The position numbers and the translations under genes are program-made. From Dehalococcoidia bacterium (GTDB lineage: Bacteria > Chloroflexota > Dehalococcoidia > SM23-28-2 > HRBIN24): a stretch of 64,000 nucleotides of DNA. Positions within the stretch are counted from its first letter, which is position 1. The number at the start of each line of letters is the position of its first letter. The stretch is taken from the NCBI GenBank assembly GCA_025062275.1, contig JANXAP010000029.1:1-64000 (forward strand), given 5' to 3'. Below, piece by piece: positions 16,252 through 24,957 of this stretch. A model generated the notes under the pieces. It was not told the DNA's origin. It made no database searches and worked only from the letters and a program-made list of their open reading frames with translations.

Positions 16252-17943
16252 ATGGCCAGCGAATACTGGCGGCGCTTCTGGCGTAGGCGACTGGGGCGGC
16301 GGGCCTTTCTGCGGGCCGCCGTCCTGGGGGCGGGGGGAGCGGCCCTGGCGGGCGCCGTCGCCTGTCGGGAGGAGGCGCCCCAGGCCACGCCTGCCCCCCA
16401 GGCCGAGGAGGGGCCGCCCAAGCGCGGAGGCCGCTCCCGCTATGCCACCTTCGCCACCTTCGACCAGCTGGACCCTCATGTGTCGATCGCCTCGGCGGCC
16501 TCCTATTTTCCCCGGGTGTACAACACGCTGGTCAGCCAGTCGCAGGTAAAGCCCGACTTCTTCTACTACGACCTGGCGGAGACGCTGGAGCAGCCCGATG
16601 CCGTGACCTACATTTTCCGCATCCGTCCCGGCATCCGGGTGGCGCCCAACAACTTGGGGGTGCCGGAGCGGGAACTGGACGCGCAGGACGCCTACGCCAA
16701 CTGGGAACGCATCAAGAACGAGCCGCGGGCGCTGGTGTCGCGGTTCGCCAAGCAGTTCCTGGCCTCCCACGCTGCCCAGGACGCCCGCACCTACGTGATG
16801 AAGACCAACGAGCCCTATGCCTGGGCCCTCTACAATGTCGGTGTCCAGTATTCGACCATCGCTCCGCGGGAGCTTCTTTCCAACGCCGACCGGTTGCGGG
16901 TGTCCGGAGCGGGCGGCGGTCCCTTTTCCTTCGGAAGGTTCGTGGAGGGCGAGGGGCTGTCGCTGGAGCGGAATCCCAACTACTACCGCAAGGGGCAGGA
17001 CGGGCAGCCGCTGCCCTATGTGGACGGCATCGACGTGCTCTACATTCCCGATCGGGCGGCGCGGCTGGCCGCCTTTCAATCGCGGCAGCTCGAGTCCTAC
17101 ACCGTGGTCAACAAGCGAGAGCTGGACGACTTGATGGACCCGGCCAAGTACTACCTGGTCAAGGAGCCTTACTTCAACTTCATGTCTGTCATCATGAACA
17201 TCGACCGCGCCCCCTTCAACGACCCGCGGGTGCGGCGGGCGGTGGCCCGCTCCATCAACCACCAGCAGTTCATCAACGTGGTGCACCTGGGGGACGCCAA
17301 GGTCAACGGCATCGTCCACCATGACCTGGTCGACTTCGCGTTGCCGGAGGAGGAGCTGAAGAGCCGCTACCTGGTGTACAACCCCCAGGAGGCCCGTCAG
17401 CTGCTGTCCTCGGCCGGCTACCCCGGGGGCATCAAGACCAAGATGGTGTATCCCGCCGGGAGCGGCGCCACGGGAGGGGGCGATGCTGACCAGTACGTTC
17501 CTGTCCTTATCGAGAACCTCCGCTCGGGCGGCATCGAGGTCGAGCTGGAGCCACTGGACATCGGCCGCTACATCGACCGGGTCCGCCGCCGCGACTACGA
17601 TACAGCCCTGAGCCTGAACCCGCAGTACGAGACGCCGGAGGGCCCCCTGGACTGGCACACGTCCTGGGGCTACGCGGGGGATGGCCTCTCCTTCCACATC
17701 TTTCGCGACGCGGAGGTCGATGCTGCCGTGAGAAGGGTGAAGCGCATCACGCAGAGCGTTCAGGAGCTGGTCCAGGCGGTCCGGGACGTGCAGAGGATCA
17801 TATATTCCAAGGACCCGAGCGTCATTCCCCTGCCCAGCAGCAGCTCCAACACCGTTTGGTGGAACTTCGTCAAGAACAACCCTGCCAGCCTCGGCCTGGG
17901 ACGCACCTATCTGTTCCTGGCCGAATGGTGGCTGGACCTTTAG
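16252..17943 (+). CDS. ABC transporter substrate-binding lipoprotein, family 5 (copy 2)
   Basis: A 563-residue paralogue of the preceding binding protein with the same Tat signal and lipobox (Cys38). The first 200 bases differ from copy 1 at only a handful of sites. Further on, near-identical blocks (for example around 16520-16670 and 16960-17040) alternate with clearly diverged ones, including the stretches 1440-1500 bases on from the promoters and around 17090-17200. This mosaic suggests conversion between copies while ligand-contact parts diverge. The permease genes start 9 bases after the stop, so this copy is the one in the transporter operon. Confidence 0.9.
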   Translation: MASEYWRRFWRRRLGRRAFLRAAVLGAGGAALAGAVACREEAPQATPAPQAEEGPPKRGGRSRYATFATFDQLDPHVSIASAASYFPRVYNTLVSQSQVKPDFFYYDLAETLEQPDAVTYIFRIRPGIRVAPNNLGVPERELDAQDAYANWERIKNEPRALVSRFAKQFLASHAAQDARTYVMKTNEPYAWALYNVGVQYSTIAPRELLSNADRLRVSGAGGGPFSFGRFVEGEGLSLERNPNYYRKGQDGQPLPYVDGIDVLYIPDRAARLAAFQSRQLESYTVVNKRELDDLMDPAKYYLVKEPYFNFMSVIMNIDRAPFNDPRVRRAVARSINHQQFINVVHLGDAKVNGIVHHDLVDFALPEEELKSRYLVYNPQEARQLLSSAGYPGGIKTKMVYPAGSGATGGGDADQYVPVLIENLRSGGIEVELEPLDIGRYIDRVRRRDYDTALSLNPQYETPEGPLDWHTSWGYAGDGLSFHIFRDAEVDAAVRRVKRITQSVQELVQAVRDVQRIIYSKDPSVIPLPSSSSNTVWWNFVKNNPASLGLGRTYLFLAEWWLDL

Positions 17944-17952
17944 AGGGAAGGC

Positions 17953-18900
17953 ATGCAGGCCTTCATAGTGCGCAGGCTGCTGGCTGGCGTGGTCATCCTG
18001 TTCTTCCTGTCCATAGCGGTCTTCCTGGTGCTGCGGGTGGCGCCGGGCGACCCGGCCCTGTTGCGCCTGGGCCCCCAGGCCACCGCTGAGCAGGTGGCGG
18101 CCGAGAGGGAACGGCTGGGGCTCAATGACCCCCTCATCGTCCAGTATTCGCGCTGGATGAAGGGGATCCTCACGGGCGACCTGGGCATCTCCAACTTCAG
18201 CGGCGAGTCCATCGCTCGCAGCATCCGCAACCGACTGCCCAACACCCTGGAACTGCTCATCATGACCCTCGTCCTGACGACGGCCATCGGCATCACGGCC
18301 GGGGTCATATCGGCAGTGTGGCGGGACACGCTGCTGGACTATGCGGTGCGCGTGGTGGCAGTGCTGGGGCTGTCGGTGCCGGCCCTGTGGCTGGCGACGC
18401 TAGTGCTGCTGGTGCCGCTGCAGGTATGGGGCTATGCGCCGCCCATAGGGCGGGTAGTCCACTTCTTTGACGACCCGTGGGGGAACCTCCGTCAGTTCCT
18501 GCCGGCGGCGGTGGTCCTGGCGCTGGGGCCGGCAGCGGCCATCATGCGCCTGACACGGTCCAGCCTGCTGGAGGTCCTGCGCCAGGACTATATCCGCACC
18601 GCCAGGGCCAAGGGGCTGGGCGAGAGGCTGGTCATCGCCAGGCATGCCCTGCGCAACGCCATGATCCCGCCCCTGACGGTGCTGGCGCTGCAGTTCTCGG
18701 CCCTGCTGGGCGGGTCGGTCATCATCGAGCAGATATTCACCTTGCCGGGCATCGGCCAGTACTTCTTCCAGGCCATTTTCGTGAAGGACTTCCCGGTGGT
18801 GCAGACGCTGACGCTCTACACCGGTGTAGTGGTCGTCATCACCATCCTGGCCCTGGATATCGCCTATGCCTGGCTGGACCCGCGCATACGCTATCGCTGA
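17953..18900 (+). CDS. ABC transporter permease, DppB/OppB type
   Basis: A 315-residue inner-membrane permease with six membrane segments and the N-terminal FIVRRLLAGVVILF start typical of DppB proteins. The ATPase-contacting loop lies near residues 205-235 (DYIRTARAKGLGERLV). It would form the channel with the DppC-like protein encoded after it, for uptake of peptides or similar solutes delivered by the binding proteins. The start is 9 bases after binding-protein gene 2. Confidence 0.93.
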   Translation: MQAFIVRRLLAGVVILFFLSIAVFLVLRVAPGDPALLRLGPQATAEQVAAERERLGLNDPLIVQYSRWMKGILTGDLGISNFSGESIARSIRNRLPNTLELLIMTLVLTTAIGITAGVISAVWRDTLLDYAVRVVAVLGLSVPALWLATLVLLVPLQVWGYAPPIGRVVHFFDDPWGNLRQFLPAAVVLALGPAAAIMRLTRSSLLEVLRQDYIRTARAKGLGERLVIARHALRNAMIPPLTVLALQFSALLGGSVIIEQIFTLPGIGQYFFQAIFVKDFPVVQTLTLYTGVVVVITILALDIAYAWLDPRIRYR

Positions 18901-18909
18901 GGTGGAGAG

Positions 18910-19809
18910 ATGGCTGTCAGACCGGCTGAGGTGACCCTGGGCCTCGAACTGGCAGTGCCGCGCCAGCCGTTGCTGCGGCGGTTGCTGCGGCTCGTGCGTC
19001 GTTACCCGCTGGGCACCCTGGGCTTCGTCATCATCCTGGGGCTGCTGATAGTGGGCATACTGGCACCGGTCATCGCTCCCCACGATGTGAACGAGATCGG
19101 CGTGGCGCCGCCCCTCTCGGGCATCTCGCGCGAGACGCCCTTCGGCACCGACAACCTGGGACGGGACATGCTCAGCCGCGTCATCTGGGGCGCTCGCATA
19201 TCGCTTTCGGTGGGGTTCATCGCCGTCATCGGTGGCACGATCGCCGGCACCGTCATCGGCCTCATCAGCGGCTACGTGGGCGGGCCGGTGGACTCCATCA
19301 TCCAGCGGGTGCTGGACTCCATCCAGGCCTTTCCGGCACTGGTCCTGCTGCTCATCATCATCCGCGTGCTGGGGCCTTCGCTGGAGAACGTGGTGCTGGT
19401 CATCGGGCTGGGCATCATACCAGGGGTGATACGCATCGTGCGGGGTGCGGTGCTGTCGGAGAAGAACAACGTCTATGTGGAGGCAGCCCGGGCCATCGGG
19501 GCTACCCCGCTACGCATCATCTTCCGACACATCGCCCCCAATATCATGGCCCTGGCCATCGTGGTGATGACGACGCTGCTGGGGACGGCGGTGCTGGCTG
19601 AGGCGGCTCTCTCCTTCCTGGGCCTGGGCGTGCCGCCCCCCAACCCGTCCTGGGGCGCTGACATCAACGCCGCCCGCAACAACCTTCCGGTGCACATACC
19701 CTGGGCGCTATTCCCGGGGCTGGGCATCAGCCTGACGGTGCTGGGGTTCAACCTCCTGGGCGACGCCCTGCGCGACGCCCTCGACCCGCGGCTGCGGGGC
19801 GCCCGCTAG
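18910..19809 (+). CDS. ABC transporter permease, DppC/OppC type
   Basis: A 299-residue permease with the DppC N-terminal domain (LGTLGFVII-type first helix, HDVNEIG and FGTDNLGRDMLSR motifs). The coupling loop near residues 185-205 (VYVEAARAIGATPLRIIFRH) docks the ATPase. GGTGGAGAG before ATG 18910 is the ribosome site. The ATPase genes that normally follow (DppD/DppF) are missing; a cupredoxin gene comes next. The ATPases must be supplied from elsewhere in the genome. Confidence 0.93.
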   Translation: MAVRPAEVTLGLELAVPRQPLLRRLLRLVRRYPLGTLGFVIILGLLIVGILAPVIAPHDVNEIGVAPPLSGISRETPFGTDNLGRDMLSRVIWGARISLSVGFIAVIGGTIAGTVIGLISGYVGGPVDSIIQRVLDSIQAFPALVLLLIIIRVLGPSLENVVLVIGLGIIPGVIRIVRGAVLSEKNNVYVEAARAIGATPLRIIFRHIAPNIMALAIVVMTTLLGTAVLAEAALSFLGLGVPPPNPSWGADINAARNNLPVHIPWALFPGLGISLTVLGFNLLGDALRDALDPRLRGAR

Positions 19810-19887
19810 CTTTCAGAGCGGCGCCGCGTGCATCCGCGCCGCGTCCGCGGGCGTATTCCCCCACGGAACATCACAGGAGGTGGGGGA

Positions 19888-20391
19888 ATGAAGCGACTCT
19901 GGTTAGCTCTAGGGCTGGCGGCGGCGCTGGCCCTGGCCCTAGCGGCCTGCGGGGAAGAAGAGGAGGCTGCGCCCAGTACTGCCGCCAGCGGCGCCACTCC
20001 CGCAGCCAGCCCTGCACCCCGAACGCCGACTCCGGGAGGCGGCGGAGCCACCCCCGGGGCGGGGACTGCCAGCGTGACGGTGCGGGCGCTGGACTTCTCC
20101 TTCGAGCCAGCCCGCATCTCTGCCCAGGCCAACCAGCCGCTGACGGTGACGGTGCGCAACGATGGGCAGGCGCCCCACACCTTCACCATCCAGGAGCTAA
20201 ACGTGGACGTGACCCTCCAGCCAGGGCAGAGCATGACCGTTACCTTCACCCCCCGCGCCGGCTCCTACACTTTCGTGTGCCGCCTGCACGCCGGGGCGGG
20301 GATGACGGGGACCCTGACCACGGGCGGCGGGGCCGGTGGTGGCGGCGCCGCTACGCCCACGGCGGGAGGGCCGATAGGCTACGGATACTAG
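19888..20391 (+). CDS. cupredoxin (plastocyanin-like) lipoprotein
   Basis: With ATG 19888, preceded by CAGGAGGTGGGGG, this is 167 residues. A lipoprotein signal ends at Cys21 (LALAAC), followed by a Pro/Gly/Ala/Thr-rich linker to about residue 60. The cupredoxin domain (62-145) has the type-1 copper ligands H97 (APHTF), C131, H134 and M139 (FVCRLHAGAGM). It is probably a surface-anchored electron carrier. A Gly-rich tail ends in GYGY. Its TAG stop shares the bases CTAG with the stop of the convergent cysS. Confidence 0.88.
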   Translation: MKRLWLALGLAAALALALAACGEEEEAAPSTAASGATPAASPAPRTPTPGGGGATPGAGTASVTVRALDFSFEPARISAQANQPLTVTVRNDGQAPHTFTIQELNVDVTLQPGQSMTVTFTPRAGSYTFVCRLHAGAGMTGTLTTGGGAGGGGAATPTAGGPIGYGY

Positions 20392-21758
20392 TCCTCGCGA
20401 GGCCGCCAGCGGGTGCCCTGAGGGGTGTCTTCCAGGACGATGCCCATCTCCAGAAGGCGGGCACGAATGGAGTCGGCCAGGGCGTAGAGGCGCTGGGCCC
20501 TCAGCTCCTGCCTGACCTCGATGAGCAGCTCGATGAAAGGCACGGCATCAGCTCGGTACGGCGTCGGCTCCTGCAGCGATAGCCCCAGCACGCCGGCCAG
20601 CTCCCTCAGGGTGGCCTGGGCGCGGGATGTCCGGCGCCCCTCGTCGCGGGCGCGGTTGATCTCGGCTGCCAGGTCGAAGAGAGCAGCCAGGGCCTGGGGG
20701 GTGCCCAGGTCGTCGTCCATGGCCTCCAGGAACCGCTGACGATAGGGCGTAGGGTCGACCTCCGGCTCCTGGTCGCCCCCCTCCTGGGTGGCGGCCAGTC
20801 GCAGCCGCCGGGCGCCAGCCCGTGCCGCTGTCAGGGCATCCTCTGAGTAGGTGAGGGGACTGCGATAGTGGGAGCCGAGGACGAACAGGCGCAGGGCGTC
20901 CGGGCCGAACCGCTCCAGCGCCTCCCCGAGGGGCACCAGGTTGCCCAGGTGCCGCGTCATCTTCTCGGGGCTGTCGGGCAGGCGCAGCAGGCCGTGGTGG
21001 ACCCAGAAGCGGGCGAAGGGCTTGCGCCCGCTGTAGGCCTCGGCCTGAGCGATCTCGTTCTCGTGATGGGGAAAGATGAGGTCCTGCCCCCCGCCGTGGA
21101 TGTCCAGGGGCTGGCCCAGGTACTTGAGGGCCATGGCCGAGCACTCGATATGCCAGCCGGGGCGTCCCGGGCCGAAGGGGCTGTCCCAGGATGGCTCCCC
21201 TTCCTTGGCGGCCTTCCAGAGGACGAAGTCGGCGGGGTGCTCCTTACCCTCGCCCGGCTCCACCCTCGCACCGGCCAGCAGGGAGTCCACGTCCCGCCCG
21301 GACAGCTTGCCGTAGTCGGGGAAGCGGGGTACACGGAAGTAGACGTCGCCGTTGGCCTGGTAGGCATAGCCCTTCTCCAGGAGCACCCGCACCATCTCCA
21401 CGATGGCATCTATCTCGTGGGTCGGACGTGGATAGTAGTGGGCGCGCTGCACGCCGAGGGCGTCCATCTGCCGGAAGAAGAGGTCGATGTGCTCCTCGGC
21501 CAGGTCCTGGATGGTGCGGCCGGTGGCCCGCGCCCGCAGGATGATGTTGTCCTCGATGTCGGTAAAGTTCTGGACGTGACGCACGCGATATCCCCGGAAC
21601 TCCAGGTAGCGGCGCAGGACGTCGAAGATGATGTAGCTCATGGCGTGCCCCAGATGGCAGGGGGCGTAGAGGTTGGGGCCGCAGACATACATGCGCACTT
21701 CGTCCCCGGCGGGGACGAACTCCTCCAGGCGACGGCTCAGGGTGTTGTAGAGCCTCAT
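20388..21758 (-). CDS. cysS: cysteinyl-tRNA synthetase (altered KMSKS loop)
   Basis: With ATG 21758 (MRLYNTLSRR) this is 456 residues. It charges tRNA-Cys. The class I HIGH motif reads HLGH at 35-38, and zinc ligands are C26, GWHIECSAM and HHENEIAQAEA. The KMSKS loop reads KMTRH (266-270, followed by LGN), an unusual form in which only the first two residues match. An upstream TTG at 21776 is in frame, but ATG 21758 fits the family start and has GAGAGG upstream. It follows cysE by 53 bases, so cysteine synthesis and charging are probably co-transcribed. Confidence 0.95.
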   Translation of the reverse strand: MRLYNTLSRRLEEFVPAGDEVRMYVCGPNLYAPCHLGHAMSYIIFDVLRRYLEFRGYRVRHVQNFTDIEDNIILRARATGRTIQDLAEEHIDLFFRQMDALGVQRAHYYPRPTHEIDAIVEMVRVLLEKGYAYQANGDVYFRVPRFPDYGKLSGRDVDSLLAGARVEPGEGKEHPADFVLWKAAKEGEPSWDSPFGPGRPGWHIECSAMALKYLGQPLDIHGGGQDLIFPHHENEIAQAEAYSGRKPFARFWVHHGLLRLPDSPEKMTRHLGNLVPLGEALERFGPDALRLFVLGSHYRSPLTYSEDALTAARAGARRLRLAATQEGGDQEPEVDPTPYRQRFLEAMDDDLGTPQALAALFDLAAEINRARDEGRRTSRAQATLRELAGVLGLSLQEPTPYRADAVPFIELLIEVRQELRAQRLYALADSIRARLLEMGIVLEDTPQGTRWRPRED

Positions 21759-21811
21759 GGTGGCCACGCCTCTCAACTAGTGTAAGGGCAAGGCGCCATG
21801 TGGGGGAGCCT

Positions 21812-22501
21812 TTAGCTGGCGGGAGGCCTCTGGCTGGCCTGGGCCGAGGCGCCCCTGCCCTCCCCTAGGGCCTTCTCGATGGCGGACAAGCGCTCCTCCA
21901 GTCGGGCGATCCTCTCTTCCAGGGAACGCAGGGCGTCCCACTCCGGGTCTGGCAGGCGGACGACGGTATCGTTGCCGGGGTCGTGGTAGGCTACCACATG
22001 CCCGGGCACGCCAACGACGGTGGCGTTGGGCGGGACATCGGATACCACCACCGACCCGGCGCCGATACGGGCGTTGTCGCCTATTCTCACAGCGCCGATG
22101 ACCTTGGCTCCTGCCCCCACCACCACATTGTTGCCCAGGGTGGGGTGGCGCTTGGTGCGTTTGGTGCTGGTCCCCCCCAGGGTCACCCCCTGGTAGAGAT
22201 GGCAGTTGTCACCTATCTCCGTGGTCTCGCCGATGACCACACCCATGCCATGGTCTATGAACAGCCCCTCGCCGATCTTGGCCCCGGGGTGGATCTCGAT
22301 GCCCGTCAGAGCGCGGCTGATGTGGGAGACGATGCGGGCCACCAGTCGCAGGCGGTGATTGTAGAGCCAGTGGGCCAGTCGATGGAACTGGCGGGCATGG
22401 AAGCCTGGATAGCACAGGATCACCTCCAGGGCGCTGGTAGCGGCGGGGTCCCTCTCCAGTGCCGCCTGAATGTCGCGCTTTATGCTCTGCAGAAGGCCCA
22501 A
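21812..22501 (-). CDS. cysE: serine O-acetyltransferase
   Basis: A 229-residue EpsC-type serine acetyltransferase that makes O-acetylserine for cysteine synthesis. The helical N-terminal part has [13 protein letters not shown]. The left-handed beta-helix of hexapeptide repeats runs about residues 70-165, with the active-site [13 protein letters not shown] and [13 protein letters not shown]. An extra charged coiled-coil-like tail occupies about 190-215. The start is TTG 22501, placed 6 bases after GAGGAGGG. cysS follows. Confidence 0.93.
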   Translation of the reverse strand: MGLLQSIKRDIQAALERDPAATSALEVILCYPGFHARQFHRLAHWLYNHRLRLVARIVSHISRALTGIEIHPGAKIGEGLFIDHGMGVVIGETTEIGDNCHLYQGVTLGGTSTKRTKRHPTLGNNVVVGAGAKVIGAVRIGDNARIGAGSVVVSDVPPNATVVGVPGHVVAYHDPGNDTVVRLPDPEWDALRSLEERIARLEERLSAIEKALGEGRGASAQASQRPPAS

Positions 22502-22546
22502 GGCGATCCCTCCTCGTTAGGGGCAGGCTGCGTTCTCGGCGGGGAA

Positions 22547-22573
22547 GGCCCCGGCCCGACGAGGGCCAGGGCC
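22547..22573 (-). terminator. strong hairpin between ispF and cysE, possible terminator or leader element
   Basis: Two 11-base arms (22573-22563 and 22557-22547) pair around a 5-base loop. On the minus strand the one non-Watson-Crick pair is G-U, but on the plus strand it is C-A, so the structure suits RNA of the minus strand. Only two T residues follow, so it is not a classical terminator. Confidence 0.4.
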
Positions 22574-22646
22574 TAGGCACAGATACAGTCGTGTCCGCCT
22601 CTTGGGAGGGACGAACGATGGGACGAGGGACGGCAGAGGCACCGGT

Positions 22647-23132
22647 TCATGGCGTATCCCGCGAGAGGAGGGCCACAGCCAGGGCAGCGACCCCCTCGCT
22701 GCGACCCAAGGCGCCCAGCCCCTCGTGGCTTTTGGCCTTCACGTTCACCCGCTGCTCCTCCAGGCCCAGGGCATCGGCGATGGTGCGGCGCATGGCCGGC
22801 AGGTAGGCGGCCAGGGGCGGCTCCTGGGCGATGACGGTGGCATCCACGCTCACGGGCGCCATCCCTGCCCCCTGCACCATCTCCCGCACTCGTCTCAGCA
22901 GCTCCAGGCTGTCGGCCCCTGCGTAGGCCGGGTCATGGGGGGGAAAGTGCTGGCCCAGGTCTCCCAGCCCGGCGGCGCCCAGCAGGGCGTCCATAATGGC
23001 ATGGAGGAGCACGTCGGCGTCGCTGTGGCCCGCCAGGCCGCGGGGCCAGGGCACCTGCACCCCTCCCAGCTTCAGGGGCCTCCCCTCCTGGAACCTGTGT
23101 ATATCATAGCCGATGCCGATGCTGAGCGTCAT
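22647..23132 (-). CDS. ispF: 2-C-methyl-D-erythritol 2,4-cyclodiphosphate synthase
   Basis: A 161-residue enzyme of the MEP isoprenoid pathway. Zinc ligands are in GYDIHRF (D9, H11) and AGHSDADVLLHAIMDALLG (His42). The C-terminal KAKSHEGLGALGR motif is present. The start overlaps the end of ispD by 29 bases, a common arrangement that couples the two. Confidence 0.96.
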   Translation of the reverse strand: MTLSIGIGYDIHRFQEGRPLKLGGVQVPWPRGLAGHSDADVLLHAIMDALLGAAGLGDLGQHFPPHDPAYAGADSLELLRRVREMVQGAGMAPVSVDATVIAQEPPLAAYLPAMRRTIADALGLEEQRVNVKAKSHEGLGALGRSEGVAALAVALLSRDTP

Positions 23133-23820
23133 GCTCCAGTGCTCCGGCGGCCAGCAGGGCCTGGGCCAGCTCCAGGTCGGCAGGTGTGGTCACCTTCAGA
23201 TTGTAGGGGGAGCCAGGAAACACCTTCACCGTGATGCCCATAGCCTCCACCAGGGAGGCGTCATCGGTGACCTCGCCCGAGGCCCGACGGTGGGCCTCCA
23301 GCAGCAGATCGTAGCGGAAGGCCTGGGGAGTCTGGACGGCCCGCAGGCGAGACCGGTCCAGGGTGCGCACCACCGCGTCCCCGTCCACCTCCTTCACAGT
23401 ATCGGCGAGGGGAAGGGCGGGCACCGCCGCCCCCGTTTCCTGGGCAGCCATAAGGGCGTCCTCCAGGAGGCGAGGGGATACGAACGGGCGAGCGCCATCG
23501 TGGACCAGGACCCAGTCGCAGTGGCCCAGGGCCTCCAGGCCCAGACGCACCGACTCCTGCCGCAGGGCGCCGCCGGGGCAGACGTCTCGCACCTTGGCGA
23601 GGCCTAGGGCCTCCACCAGGCCCCGTGCCCAGTCCAGGTTGGCAGCCGAGACCACCAGGACCAGGGCATCGACCAGCGGGCTTCCCTCGAAGGTCAACAG
23701 GGGATGGGCGATGAGAGGGTGCTCTCCCAGGGGCGCCATCACCTTGTCGATGCCGCCCATTCGGGTGCTGGCGCCAGCGGCGACAATGACGGCGCCCACA
23801 CGTCCGTAGGTGCCGCCCAT
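23104..23820 (-). CDS. ispD: 2-C-methyl-D-erythritol 4-phosphate cytidylyltransferase
   Basis: A 238-residue enzyme that forms CDP-methylerythritol in the MEP pathway. The CTP-binding loop is VIVAAGASTRMGG near residues 10-22, and VHDGARPFV and the ALPLADTVKEV region are also present. ATG 23820 is preferred over the open frame back to 23886, because the conserved loop normally lies 5-10 residues from the start and 23820 lies just 7 bases after the upstream stop. It overlaps ispF. Confidence 0.95.
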   Translation of the reverse strand: MGGTYGRVGAVIVAAGASTRMGGIDKVMAPLGEHPLIAHPLLTFEGSPLVDALVLVVSAANLDWARGLVEALGLAKVRDVCPGGALRQESVRLGLEALGHCDWVLVHDGARPFVSPRLLEDALMAAQETGAAVPALPLADTVKEVDGDAVVRTLDRSRLRAVQTPQAFRYDLLLEAHRRASGEVTDDASLVEAMGITVKVFPGSPYNLKVTTPADLELAQALLAAGALEHDAQHRHRL

Positions 23821-23827
23821 GGCCGGC

Positions 23828-24895
23828 CTAAGTCGCCCCCTTGGGCTGGGCGAAGATGAGGCGGCCGGCCACCGTCTGCAGCACACGGGTCACCGTCACC
23901 ACCATGCGTTCGTTGAGGTAGCGGCGCCCGCCCTCCACCACCACCATGGTGCCATCGTCCAGAAAGCCCACGCCCTGGTCGGCCTCCTTGCCCTCCTGGA
24001 CGATGTGCACCTCCATCTCCTCGCCGGGCAGGATGACTACTCGGACAGCGTTGGCCAGCTGGTTGATGTTCAGCACCTTCACACCTTCCACCTCGGCCAC
24101 CCGGTTGAGGTTGAAGTCGTTGGTCAGGACGGGGGCCGACAGCTTTCGGGCCAGGCGTATGAGCTTGGAGTCCACGTCGGCTGCGTCCGGGAAGTCGTCA
24201 TCGGCTATGCGAACGGGCACATAGCCCTCCCTTCGCAGTCGCCCCAGCACGTCCAGCCCACGGCGGCCCCGGTTGCGGCGCAGGGCGTCAGGCGAATCGG
24301 CAATGCGACGCAGTTCGTCCAGCACGAAACGGGGCACTACCAGGGCGCCGGGCAGGAAGCCGGTCTGAGCGATGTCGGCTATGCGGCCATCGATGATGGC
24401 GCTGGTATCGATGATGATCTCTTGGGGGGGCCAGAAAGTGCGGGAAGGGAAGTAGCGGGCAAGGAACTGGGCGAAGTCCTCCTCGCGGCTGACCAGGGCG
24501 GCCACCCCCAGCAGGCCGAAAAGGAAGCTGACCGCCAAGGGGGCGAGGAAGCCCCCCAGCCCTGGCAGGTTGACCAGCCAGGGGGCCAGGAGGGCAGAGG
24601 CGAGGAGCCCCGATACCAGCCCGACGATGCCCAGCACCAGCTGCAGGGGCCGTATCTGGCGCGTCCACTCCTGAAACTTCTGCAGCGGCCCCAGCAGCAA
24701 GTACGGTGTGGCCAGCGCGCCAAAGGCGATGAAGCCCAGGGACGCTGCAGCCCAGATGAGGGAGTGAAAGAAGCCGTCGCGCTCTTCTGCCAGCGCCTGG
24801 CCCACGCGCAGCCCGATGAAACCGAAGAACAGGGCCCCGGCTACTCGCAGGAGGAGGGTCACGAAAGGGTAGTTTTTCATAGGGCTGACGCCCAT
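23828..24895 (-). CDS. PIN-TRAM domain membrane protein (YacL-like)
   Basis: With ATG 24895 this is 355 residues. Four membrane segments occupy about residues 8-135. The PIN nuclease-fold domain follows, with acidic residues in IDTSAIIDGRIAD, the DELRRIADS segment and VLTNDFN. A TRAM RNA-binding domain lies at the end (about 290-350). The family resembles YacL and its chloroplast/cyanobacterial relatives. It precedes ispD-ispF, as in Firmicutes and Actinobacteria where the family stands near these genes. GAGGAG lies 7 bases before ATG 24895; a GTG at 24910 is the alternative. Confidence 0.85.
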   Translation of the reverse strand: MGVSPMKNYPFVTLLLRVAGALFFGFIGLRVGQALAEERDGFFHSLIWAAASLGFIAFGALATPYLLLGPLQKFQEWTRQIRPLQLVLGIVGLVSGLLASALLAPWLVNLPGLGGFLAPLAVSFLFGLLGVAALVSREEDFAQFLARYFPSRTFWPPQEIIIDTSAIIDGRIADIAQTGFLPGALVVPRFVLDELRRIADSPDALRRNRGRRGLDVLGRLRREGYVPVRIADDDFPDAADVDSKLIRLARKLSAPVLTNDFNLNRVAEVEGVKVLNINQLANAVRVVILPGEEMEVHIVQEGKEADQGVGFLDDGTMVVVEGGRRYLNERMVVTVTRVLQTVAGRLIFAQPKGAT

Positions 24896-24943
24896 TTTCG
24901 CTCTCCTCACCGGGAGGATTTTCTATGGGGGCCTACGGAGGCC

Positions 24944-24952
24944 AGTATAGCA
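24944..24952 (-). promoter_or_regulatory. extended -10 promoter of the PIN-ispD-ispF operon
   Basis: On the minus strand TGCTATACT is an extended -10 element. The leader to ATG 24895 would be about 42 bases. It lies just after the stop of the DedA gene upstream. Confidence 0.5.
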
Positions 24953-24957
24953 CGCGC

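Noticed and set aside
15772-17697. 641-codon minus-strand open frame across the two binding-protein genes
   Set aside because: Shadow frame opposite two clear solute-binding proteins; its internal repeats simply mirror the duplicated genes.
19818-19842. GCGGCGC/GCGCCGC hairpin after the DppC gene as a terminator
   Set aside because: Seven-base stem with no T-run; such repeats are common by chance in this GC-rich sequence.
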